From Daphnia pulex (Eukaryota > Arthropoda > Branchiopoda > Diplostraca > Daphniidae): a stretch of DNA of 64,000 bases. The position numbers and the translations under genes are program-made. Below, piece after piece: positions 54,003 to 64,000 of this stretch. Below the pieces are notes generated by a model, which was not told where the DNA came from, ran no database searches, and saw only the letters and a list, made by a program, of their open reading frames with translations. The stretch spans positions 372,001 through 436,000 of the forward strand of contig NC_060025.1 in NCBI RefSeq assembly GCF_021134715.1, given 5' to 3'. The stretch's first letter is position 1. Each line of letters opens with the position of its first letter.

Positions 54003-56452
54003 AAGATGACACCTTGTGGCCAAGTTTGTCTTCAGTTGTTGGGTGTAGGCTAGCCCTTTAAGACTTTAAGGCCCCCTACCTTCTTGGCTCATTGTTAGTT
54101 GATTGAATTATGAGGTTCTGAGAGAAAGAGTCGCCATTTTTAGACCTTTTTATTTTTGTGAGGTTTTGAATTTTGATGTTGGCTTAATTAGCTGGATTGC
54201 CACTTGTGAGGCATTTCTTAGAATGTGATTGCTTTTAGTTGGTTCGGGTTGGTGGTTCGTGAGCTTGCTATTATTCTTGGTATAATTGATTCGATTAAAT
54301 TCCATTGCATGTGCAGTGAAAGTGGCCTGAAAGCATGCTGAAAGTGTTTAATTTCATTTTTTATTTGTAGACGAATGTGACTCCATTTCCCGCCATAAAC
54401 TGGAGTTCTACTGTCGGGCACTGGAGTTCTATACTTCTATTGTCGGGTATTGTTAATAACATTTGGAGGAATCTTTTGGCTCCGTCAGTAGGTGGCTAAA
54501 ATCAAGTTGTCCCCCAGCCGCCAGATGACGCGAGTGTCTTTGAGAGGACGAAATTTTCGCCATTTTGTTCCGAAACGCCAAGTGAAAAGGTATTCCAAAT
54601 TCGTTACGGAATTGCGGTGTCGATCTACATTTTCAGCATTTAAATTTAATGGTAAATTCTAGTTTGGATTTCTCAAATGTAATTAATCCTAGACCCTGTG
54701 TCCTCCTGTGTGAATTTACAGGCAATCCGGCATATAATTTCCAATTGGCCAAATAATCGATCACGTGGACTGAAACTGCTTTCCATTTTGCCGAAATGTC
54801 GACTGTCGTCGGTTGTTAGCTGTACCTGTTCAAGTGCACGTCTCATCTCACGCAGAAACACTACAGAGGTAGTAGAGTAATTTTGTTGATCAATTTCCCT
54901 GCAATGATGCTATAGATTTTATTAGTTGGTGTTCAGGTTGGAGATCCCGTTGCTCAACTGTTGCAGAATGTGAGAACTCAACAAATTCTTAGCTCCATGG
55001 CTGGCATCATGGCCATAGTGGTTTTGTTGCAGCCAGCTGGTGAAAGGTGTGATCGAGTCAAGTTGAGCTGCAGCTGCTGCATGCATTTTATTGAGCTGGT
55101 GTTATCCTGTGAAGTGTCATTGCAGGAAGACTTTTTGAAATGGTAAGTTAATTGAATGTATTGGGTGTAACTTGGGAAGTCTTGCATCTTTTCTTTTTTT
55201 TTTAAATTCAACTGACAAGTTAACTCTGATCTTATGTAGACAATAAGTGGTGCTATTTCTGGCTTCCAACTAATAGTTTCTGTGAAAGATATCAGAGATA
55301 GCGATCAGCTTCCTTTGAGTTAACAACTTTCTTCTGCTCAAACTAGAATAAAATTTCCACTCTGTATTGCAAACTTTTTCTAACACTTCAGAATTAGATG
55401 TACAGAATTCTCTTTTCCTGGGATTTAATCTTCTTTTAAAATTTCAATTGCCAATGGAATCTTGGAAAAATGTCTGATGTTGTTTGTTTTACACGATTTC
55501 TTTTGCATCTTAAGTTTGATCATGGAAAAATAATATTCCTTTTTCCCCATAGGACTTGGTGATACTTAAAGCTATGCCTATGCTGTTCAATGTACAGTGG
55601 TTTTGCAGCTTGTTTCCAGTTGAGAGATGTCATTATGCAGCTGATACAGGATTGAAGAAAAAGAACTGAAGTAGCTGTGCTGGAGTTCTCCTGAAGTTGC
55701 TGTGCCACAGGAGTTGCAAATAGTGTTTGGTTCTTCATATAAGTTTATTTAAAGAGTAAGGAGATGATCATCCACTTCTGACTATAATTTATGTAAAACT
55801 TTAAAGTTGTAAGAAATATACCAGTCAAGTGCTAAACATGATTTTATTATAAGTTATAAGACACAGCAAACAAAGAACTTGAAAAGGAATTGCTTTATTG
55901 TCCCACCTCCACCCACAATTCCACCACTTTTTACAATAACACACATACATACATACACTACACTTTAGTTAACCTGTTGGCTGCCACGCCATACAACCCG
56001 TAGGTTGCTCTCTACTCTCTACGCGCCATGTCTGAAGGATCCATGACCAAGGTGGGACTTGCCATTGCTGACAAGTCCGGGCTGACAGGGGAAGATGGAA
56101 TGCACGCTATTAGGAGGCCTCTAGGAGGCCCGTGCTAAGGAGGTAGGGGAGAACAAAGGCGTGGCAGACAACGGATTAACTAACACAAACACAAATATTA
56201 CCAACAATAAATGATGATCCGCGCTGACATTTTGGAGATAACGGAGATGTTTTGGTGTCCATCTTCTCGACGTCTCCTCTGCATTGCCTGAATAAAGACA
56301 AAACAATTGTTATTAAGTGAAATGCCAATAAAAGTTACATAATACAGATAGAAACAGTCAGATTTCAGTAGTCAGGTTTTTTAGCTCAAAGATTTAAAGA
56401 TGCAATTTTTTAAACTTATAATCAAGCTTGCAATATTGAGAATTGTAAACTG
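54003..56452. other. noncoding stretch with duplicated fragments
   Basis: No conserved protein recognised. Contents: the CCATTTCCCGCCAT block near 54381-54395 shared with 46.9 kb, a GTTGCAGCC to TGCATGCAT segment near 55026-55086 similar to 59133-59185, a CATA microsatellite near 55947-55962, and at 56149-56338 one member of a diverged noncoding family also found at 60.7-61.5 kb. Confidence 0.4.
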
Positions 56453-56841
56453 AACAAAGCTCACTTGCTAGTTTTTTGAAAATTTTCCGGAAGTATACCG
56501 GAAGTGACCACAGCGCCTCAACCATTGAGCTGTCGTCAAATTAAACCACATATTCGTGATCTCCATGAAATTTGGGGTCGATTAGGTGTGATTTAAACGA
56601 AATCCAAAATTTTGCCAAAATCGAGAATTTTCCTGAACTATAGTTCAGGAAAATTTTCAAAACCGGAAGTACGAAAACGTACAAAAAAAAACATGAACTT
56701 TACCACAAATTTGACGAGGATCACGAATTTGTGGTTCTTTTGCTCGTCGAATGAATATTTACTGAACTACTGACTGAAATGATAAAACCGGAAGTAAAAA
56801 AAAATAACATAATATTAAAAATCTTACAAGTGAGCTTTGTT
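56453..56841. mobile_element. MITE-like element, 389 bp
   Basis: Terminal inverted repeats of 15 bp (AACAAAGCTCACTTG at the left, its complement at the right) bound a 389-bp AT-rich noncoding stretch with several CCGGAAGT motifs. It contains a perfect 30-bp palindrome. No clear target-site duplication was found. A related left end lies at 62044-62080. Superfamily cannot be assigned. Confidence 0.65.
56626..56655. repeat. perfect 30-bp palindrome
   Basis: Arm AATTTTCCTGAACTA (56626-56640) is followed directly by its exact complement (56641-56655). It lies near the middle of the MITE-like element. Confidence 0.95.
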
Positions 56842-58238
56842 GGGGGAATAGTTATCGTCAGTTTTCACTAAAAAATTTCAAAACAACAGCTGCCAATAAA
56901 TGTTTAAAGAGATTTTAAAGTAACAGAAACTGACTGTTTTGACAGCTGAAAAGCCATCTAGCGTTAGAAAAAAAACGTCTAAGTAACAATACGTTTGCGC
57001 GCAAGTAGGGCCTGATTTCGGAATTATTACAGACACCAGTAAGTATACTATTAGAATAGATAATCTACGAAAATAAGTAAATTGTCGGGTACCTGGGCAT
57101 AATCCCGTGGTGAGTGACTGCAGGTGTGTAACAGAGGCACGGAAGCGACGGCTGAAGTGTTCCAACTCTTCAGTGAAGCAAGACAAGTTGTATTTTTGTG
57201 TACGACGCGATGAAGCAGAAGCTGGAAAAGTTTTCGCCGGGAAGATAAGGATGGAGCAGAACGTTGGTCATGGACAAAACCAGCGCTGACTCAAGAATCT
57301 CCGTCCCAGGACCACACGATTCCACAAAGAAACTGCGTGCTCTGTATTAAAAAAAAATGTTTTACATCAATAAAAATATAAAAATGAATAAAGCATATCA
57401 ATCTTTACCTTTTCTAAGAAGCATACTGAAAAGTTCATGATAACAAAACCGAAAAAATGGAATTTACAGCAACCAACAGCATTACTCCACATGTTGAGAT
57501 AAATTTCCTGATGCTAAAGAAAGTGTCATGAAGTATTGCAGTAGCGTGGTGATAGGTGGTTCACTTCACACTCTTCATGTCACTGAAACTCTAAGGGGAA
57601 ATGGGACAAGGAAATTCTCTACGTTATTTACAAATTAACACAAATTTACCTGTAAGAAATTTAACTCTACCTATCTCTTAGCTGGGTTGCCTTCTAAACC
57701 AAAGTAAAATCAGCAGAAACAACAAACATGCTGTTGCAGGGTACACCACCAAAATTGTGAGATTCAGAAAAGATCCTATCGTCCATAAGCAAGAATACCT
57801 ATGTTATGTGAAAATCTGAATTGTAATGATCTGGTAGCAGTAATGGGGAAATACCTTATCTCGGCACATTTATGTTCGACTATATGTGCTCTTCAAACAT
57901 GAGTTTTAGGCTTTGACAGCATGAGATCTAATGGATGGAAATTGATCGAGCACTAAGTCAAGTAGTCAACTTGTTGGAATGACTGACAGTCGCTGACGGT
58001 AGGCATCTAGAATTTGAAGAAATAAGTTGGTACAGTATAAAAATAAGAAAAATAGGTAAAGATAAACCTACATAAGATACGAAGTTCAATTTGGTATTTG
58101 AAATCACAGGAATAAGTATAAATTAGCAACAATTTGTTTCGCTCATTTCGCCTCGTTTCACCATGAAAGAACAACATCGGCGACACTAGCGACATCTAGT
58201 ACGAGTTTTGAATAATGCACAGTTAGTCACACACAGAC
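56842..58238. other. noncoding stretch
   Basis: No recognisable coding exon. Short frames on both strands (for example 56878-57186 minus) lack family features. CATCTAG-type short motifs recur, but nothing further can be supported. Confidence 0.4.
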
Positions 58239-58458
58239 ATGGAAGACAGTAGTCGCTCTTTTCAGAGCCTGATTGAAGTGATTGACGAATTTGGTAAATT
58301 GGTCCACCCATCAATGTGTGAAGTTCCCTTGATGGATTTAGTCGTAATAATTAAAAGAAAAAATTGTTTTTGTTGTAGGCACCATGCTGTTGGCTGAGAC
58401 ACGAATTTTGATGCTGAAAGACTTGGAAACCATACTGTCGACCACGTCGAGAAGCTGA
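58239..58458 (+). CDS. possible two-exon small protein, copy D2 of the duplication
   Basis: ATG at 58239 opens MEDSSRSFQSLIEVIDEF; a donor GTAAAT follows 58293, and an acceptor TTGTAG precedes 58379. Joined, the frame continues for 26 codons to TGA at 58456-58458, giving 44 aa. In copy D1 the corresponding exon frame is kept. Alternatively the unspliced frame runs on for about 50 codons. A third frame past 58410 (DHVEKLSNILLLQ) reaches a further donor at 58480, so the true transcript may differ. I do not recognise the family. Confidence 0.3.
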
Positions 58459-59726
58459 GTAACATTCTGCTTTTACAAAGGTAAAATTAACAATTAAACT
58501 GATTGAAATATATGTGGATCATAACATTTGTAATGTTTGAATGCAGGCACCTCTTAATAAAAGGAACTTAAGCCATCCAATATAGGACTTTCATCAAATC
58601 GTGCAGGCTGCATGGAAGTCACATTTACCTTTGCTGCGAACATCATGAACACATACACTATTTGAAGGTGACAATCTTATCCAGTTATAGAGTTTACAAT
58701 TAAAATGTGATTAAGCTTTGCATTCATTGGTTAGTTTTAACATTTTGGGTTTTCGTCAAGTCAACAGCTATTTCCTTCAGGGTTGTTTTCTGTTATGGAT
58801 TATTTAAGTGGGGTTTGTTTATGCAAGAAAGGCAGATTCTGAAAGAAGTTTTGTTCATTTGTTCCACTTTAGAGTATCCTTTAAAGTTTAAATGAATTTG
58901 TATTTAAATCAGTCATCTAGTTTCATGTAAGTTTATTAATTTAAGTTTCCATGATAGGTATAAGATAATGTTGCCATATAATATTTGGGTTGAATGAATA
59001 TTTGAAGTGATATGTAGCATATTTTTTTAAAATTTCATACAGCATTTCCAATGAAGCTGAAGATTAATTTTACTTCGTTTATAGGTTCATGTTTACGTAG
59101 CAGTGGTGTTGCTGTCCAATGTGGCGTGTTGTTGCAGCCTATGGTGGTGAAAGACATCTGCATCAAGTTGCTGTTCCTTGTGCATCCGAGGTGCTGGTTT
59201 TGTGCTACAGAAGTGACATCCAATATTGTCTTTAATTGCTATTTGTGTCTTTGCAGTTTACCTTTATATATTGAGAAGGAACCAAAAAAAAGTAACACGG
59301 GGAGGTTTATGTCAAACAAATAATAAACATGTCCAGGATGGGGGAATGAGGAGGAAGTTGGGGTGGGGTATTTGGTTATGAATTACTAAAAGAAGTGAGG
59401 TATATTTTTAATGAATATGCAGTACTTGGTGATAAAATCTGTTGTTAACCTATACCTTCCTGTCATCCTATACCTTCCCCACTTACACATCCATTCCTCA
59501 AACCCCATAAGCACCAGCATCAAATCCCACATCCACTCACACCCATTCCTAAAACCCCACAATCTCCAACATCAAATCCACACAATTGTTGTATATCTAT
59601 AATCAAATTTATATTGAAATAAATAAAACGCTATTGTATATAAATTGTGTAAACTATATTAATTTTGGAACACATGCAAAATAAACAATTCATTTAACAG
59701 AGCGTCCGGTTCAAGACTATTTTTTC
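58459..59726. other. noncoding stretch with duplicated fragments
   Basis: Contains the counterpart of the 55.0 kb fragment at about 59133-59185 and a C-rich direct repeat of CCATTCCT-type units near 59490-59560. No recognised gene. Confidence 0.4.
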
Positions 59727-60228
59727 TGTGCGAGGCTTTTTAGTAAGCAATCCGCCAGCCAATTTGACAAAAAGTGATAGTTTGTTTTCACGGAAATTGC
59801 GTCAGACGGTAAAAAAATTTCTAGTTCAAAAATCTCATGTAAAAATTAGCATCTAGTCTACTGGTGCAAATTGCGATTAGATGATGTGTTAAAAGCTATT
59901 GTGGGTAGCTAAAAAATTGAACTAATCCACTTTTTCTGAATATTTTGGTTTTAGATCACTTTGTTGTTTTTGGATACTTGTGATCTCTCTTCAAAATATT
60001 CTGAAAAAGCGAATTAGTTCAATTTTTTAGCTACCCACAATAGCTTTTAACACATCATCTAAATTAATCAAGCTTAAAGAATCGCAATTTGCACCAGTAG
60101 ACTAGATGCTAATTTCTACATGAGATTGTTGAACTAGAAATTTTTCAACCGTCTGACGCAATTTCCGTGAAAACAAACTATCACTTTTTGTCAAATTGGG
60201 TGGCGGATTGCTTGCTAAAACTCGCACA
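59727..60228. mobile_element. foldback element, 502 bp
   Basis: Two arms of about 230 bp, 59727-59955 and about 59990-60228, are imperfect inverted copies around a short spacer. The ends read TGTGCGAG and CTCGCACA. The right arm has an extra stretch of about 20 nt near 60060-60080. A transcript would form a long hairpin. No open frame and no certain target-site duplication were seen. Confidence 0.8.
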
Positions 60229-60269
60229 TGCAGTGTCGGCGTAGATCCAGGGAGATTACCTGGAAATGG

Positions 60270-60400
60270 AAGAGGAGAGAAGAGTGCGAGGCAAGTTTTA
60301 CTGGGGAGCGATTAGTCATACTAGGCTTCCGGGTTAGACTCATGACCCTCAGATCATGCGCCTTCCAAGTCCCCGTTCGACCAGAGCCCTCCCCTCCTCC
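60270..60400 (+). repeat. tRNA-like degenerate sequence (possible SINE)
   Basis: An A-box-like TAGGCTTCCGGGTTAGA, an anticodon-arm-like CCCTCAGATCATGCG and a T-arm-like CCCGTTCGACCAG occur in tRNA order and spacing. Arms pair poorly, so it is not a working tRNA. It lies directly beside the foldback element. Confidence 0.35.
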
Positions 60401-62680
60401 TGGTTTCACAGCGGGTGAGTGACCACCGGCGGGCGTTGGTTAGTGGTTAGTTAGGGAAACGGGGCCACAGAAAAGAAGGGAGCCCAGAAATACACTTGTA
60501 ATTTAATCTAACTACGCAATTTATCAGTCTTGGATTACAGCATTCTCTCGTCGGTTTTCAGTTTCACGGAGTCCATGATCAGTAGTGAAGGATTACCCTG
60601 TAAGCAGTTAATGAACATTTAATCTGGATGACAATAATGTTCAATAAGATTGTAGCGACAAAAAGCAATACCTCAAATCAAGAGGGACTGTGTAAGAAGC
60701 TAATAGGGAGATTCAAGGGTAGCAGCCATTGGGTTAGCAAACTAGGGACCTTGACACCTTGTTGACTTTTCTGAAAGAACATAACTTTTCATAAAGTCTG
60801 TCATGCAAATTTAGGAACCTGAAGGTTAGAACCTGTAAATAAAAAAATATTTTTAAATTAAGTAAAAGAATAATTAAACAGTTTTAAGTATATACTCACG
60901 CAATATTTTTCTCGCCAAAATCACCATCTCGTCCAAGGAAACGCCATCACACATCGCGAACATCCAAAAATCTAAAGGGTAAAACTCCGTGCTATGTTGA
61001 CAGCAGGGTAGTCGAATGATGCTGGCCGCCTAAATGACGTTCATGTAGGCCGCATCTTCTCGGTCATTGCCTAAATGCTTTAATCAAGAAACAAAATGTA
61101 AACAAAATTTAAATTTAGTGACATGACAATGAAGTTACACAGGTAACACCAATCAGCTTTCCTAAGCAATCCAGAAGATGGAATGAGTCAAGTTCGATGA
61201 CAGAACGAATGATCCGCGTTCAACGTGTGGCCATTGCCTTATTTTGGAGGGATAACCAGATGCCCCACTTTGGTCTTATAGGCAACATCTAAATAAGAAA
61301 CCAAACAATCGTTAAAATTGCTATTAGTATGACAATTTCTCTTAATTCAATGTAAACACAACTTCCATTTATGATAGCATGATCACAATATGAAACTCTT
61401 TTTTGGTTGTTGACAAAGGGAGATTCAAGGGTGGCAGACAACAGGTTTTTAGCAAACAAGGAATCTTGTTGACTGTATAGTCCTTGTCTTTTTTGAACGA
61501 AGAAAGTTCAGTAACATTATAAGTGAACTTACACATGAAACCATAAGTCTGTTATCCAAGGCTCTCTAGAAAATGGAATGAGAGAATGGTCCATTCTGGG
61601 GTTGGTGATCTAGCAAGTCCAAAAGAAACAGCCGATAATTAAGATTAATTCTAATAAAACATCAGAAGAATTTAGGTTAGTTTAAGCTAGTGTTGGTTTT
61701 TAACTGTATCATTTCGATGGCACATTCAGAAGAATAGAATGAATTTGAACAAAATAGTTGACGGTAGGCTGCACCACTTTCACGTTTCCTCAGACTGTAA
61801 GTTTGATGAAAAACATTAAGGTTATCCAACATGTACACGGAATAGAACACATCACTGACAAGTTACAGACAAAATCACTCGAATTTACCTATGAATTCAT
61901 TGGAAATTTTCGAAGAAAAGATAGCTTAACTTTTGACAGCAAACCGACGTAGTTGAAGGACTGGTCTTAACATACCCACAAAACTTGAAAAGCGCATTTT
62001 TGTTCGCTTAGACCTAGCAATCAATCTTGAGAACTGGGACAGAGAACAAAGTTCACTCGCTAGTTTCATGCAAATTTTCGTGTCATGTTTGAATTAGCTG
62101 AATTGGTATGCCATGGAATACCATACCACGTGAAGGAAGCAGACCACACGAGAAATGATGTTCCATAAAGAAGTGCGAAATTTCTCTACCAGGACTCCAC
62201 GAGCCTCTGAAAAAGAAAACAATAGTTTTAGCAGTTCACATGTGGGTTTTTGCAACAAAACTATGTGCAATTAATAGAGGCTTTTTTCAGCAAACAAACA
62301 CAAACAAAACGCTCTCGTCACTCGTGTTTTGTTCAATTGCAGACGACACCGGATGTCACGAAATAAACTCGAAGCCATCTTACGGTAAAAAATGACAATT
62401 GCCAATTGGATAAAAGAATAAAATAAAACACTATGAAACAAATACAAATTTGAAAGACATTGTTTATCTTATAACAAACAATATAACAGTTATAACTGAC
62501 AAATAACCGGAAAAATAATGCCAATCAGTTTGAAGATTTGGCGCCAAAGGTCAACAAACGAGAGACACGTCAATTTTTTTCAAAAATATTTGAAGTTTGA
62601 ACAGAAAGGGAGAGGGAAGGTACGTACTCAACGAATTTCAAATGCAAAGCATCTTGTCCAGAAAAATATAAGAAAAGACA
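60401..62680. other. noncoding stretch with a diverged repeated unit
   Basis: A GGGAGATTCAAGGGT block occurs at 60706-60767 and 61418-61473, and blocks around GCATTGCCT or its variants at about 61014-61138 and 61203-61340 match 56211-56338. On the minus strand each has an acceptor-like TTTAG or TTCAG at the same place, so they may be exons of minus-strand noncoding transcripts. At 62044-62080 a MITE end related to that at 56453 is present. No conserved protein was seen. Confidence 0.4.
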
Positions 62681-64000
62681 TCAAAATGGGAAAATGTGGT
62701 TGCAAACAAACGACTGCACAGATGAAGGAGCCGACTGTAAATCGATTTCGTTCATACTTACAACACGGGCACACAAGCAGCTGAGAGGTAGAACGGTAAA
62801 TTCGTGATTAGGAATCGCGGCTATTACGGGAGACATGGAATTCAGATCCCACAGACAATTTCTCGGCACAATCTCAACGGAATTTCCATAGTCGATTAAT
62901 CTGACTTTAACTTTTCGATGATCAGCAACTGGGATGTTGCTTTCAAGCCGCATACGGAACCATCTACCCTTGGCATTGTTTCCTAAGTAAAGCCCGTCGA
63001 CGGTGACTTCTGAGGTAGGTGGGAGTTGGAAACGCTTGATTGCCATAAAGAAAAGCAAGTTGTCCAGCAGAGATGCCTTGATGCGATATGAAATGCATGG
63101 GTCATTCATCAAAGGATCTTCCGGTACGTCTTTTTCATCATCCTGAATAATCATAACGTTATTGAATTGATTATGAGACAAAATGAAATGGATCGATATG
63201 AACCTTGGGTGGAATCGACCAAACATGCTTGGCTACTTGGAGCAGTATAAATTCATTCAAATTTAGTTCAGGAGGTTTGAAAAAAACAACCGTCAAATTT
63301 GGCTCCCGAGAGATAATGACTGCATTCAGCATTTCATCAAGAAGGTGCCTAGGAAATTAAAATCCACAAATTTATAGTTTATGACCAAAAAAACTTTTCC
63401 ACTTTGATTCATTACTCTGTAACAGCATCAAAGACAAGTTTCGATAAAACGAAAGAGAAGTGTTGCAAGTCATAAAGAACACATCGAGTGCTTTGACAAG
63501 GGAAGATACCAAAGCGACACTCCAGCGGGAAAACGGTTGAGGGTGAAACCGTTTCAAAGTAGCCTTCATCAACAATTTCTAATATTGCCTAGATGTGAAA
63601 GACATCTTTGAAATTGATTTCTCCTTTTAAATGTAAATGTTAATACGACTTACGTCACCCGCCTCATTAAAATCACAAAACACCACCCGGTTCCACACTC
63701 CATTCAATTCCACAGCGTAGAGGCGATCCTTTTCTAGGGTCGCAACTGGTTTCAACTGAGCCAAATTTTCTCGGTAAAACATGTTCATGTCAGCCACGAT
63801 TTTCCCCCAAAGACCGTCTATATCTGGCGATACATCTCGGCGAACAAACGTTACCTAAAATTAACAATGATTAGAACAAACATGTCGCTATATAATCTAC
63901 AAGGTCACACTTTATTATACCTCGTTGACAGAGCACACGGCACGAACGTGAACGTATAATATGTCTTCACCAATGTGTTTGAGTCTAACTGGGTGACACA
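62681..64000 (-). CDS. Tudor domain-containing protein, 3' part (5' end beyond the window)
   Basis: Extended Tudor proteins bind symmetrically dimethylated arginines on PIWI proteins and organise piRNA granules in germ cells. Minus-strand exons: 64000-63921 (partial), 63854-63654, 63588-63416, 63348-63204 and 63142-62681, all phase-consistent with GT-AG introns. Two Tudor-like modules are visible. The first has YVHVRAVCSVNE, GLWGKIVADMNMFYRENL and GVWNRVVFCDFNEAGD. The second has GRWFRMRLES and KVKVRLIDYGNSVEI, a classic Tudor strand pattern. The last exon is read through to TGA at 62683-62681; a donor-like GTAAGT after 62762 could instead end it and lead to an unseen exon. Which TDRD family member this is cannot be told from the fragment. 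Confidence 0.85.

Noticed and set aside
60215-60422. Overlapping 64-codon frames on both strands
   Set aside because: Better explained by the foldback end and tRNA-like debris; no protein features.

Overview
The window reads as nuclear DNA of an arthropod, most likely a cladoceran crustacean such as Daphnia. The reasons are short GT-AG introns (about 55-90 bp) in the conserved genes, moderately AT-rich sequence, MATH/BTB (speckle-type POZ-like) genes, and tandem YYTTEAP-type repeat genes, a motif I associate with Daphnia secreted proteins. The species call is inference; no search was possible.

Layout. (1) 1-35.5 kb has no convincing conserved protein gene. Its only strong structure is a spliced-looking unit present three times: an inverted pair at about 3.6-4.4 kb (minus) and 4.9-5.9 kb (plus), and a third copy at about 20.0-21.1 kb (plus). 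Splice-site pairs are kept in all copies, and the most conserved 44 nt fold into a 17-bp hairpin. This block also holds four of the window's five TGACGTCA palindromes. (2) 35.6-46.3 kb is a compact block of plus-strand housekeeping genes: TFIIF beta (6 exons, 272 aa), ribosomal protein S3 (5 exons, 242 aa, with a GC-AG first intron) and a CNNM/uex-type magnesium transporter (14 exons modelled, 805 aa) with a possible small secreted-protein gene in its first intron. (3) 46.3-54 kb is a rapidly evolving region: a broken MATH/BTB gene, an intact 386-aa MATH/BTB-like gene, and three decayed paralogues of a small secreted YYTTEAP gene that share promoter, leader and first-intron sequence. The first paralogue is a large 24/22-bp repeat array with reading-frame breaks lying between a clean TATA/Inr promoter and the intact BTB gene. 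(4) 53.8-62.6 kb is repeat-rich: a diverged segmental duplication, a 389-bp MITE-like element containing a perfect 30-bp palindrome, a 502-bp foldback element, tRNA-like debris and diverged noncoding units. (5) 62.7-64 kb is the 3' end of a minus-strand multi-Tudor gene that runs off the window.

The housekeeping genes act separately: transcription initiation, translation and Mg2+ homeostasis. The most unusual content is the triplicated hairpin-exon unit and the possible capture of a repeat-gene promoter by the BTB gene. All gene models were made by eye from splice sites, phase and family similarity.
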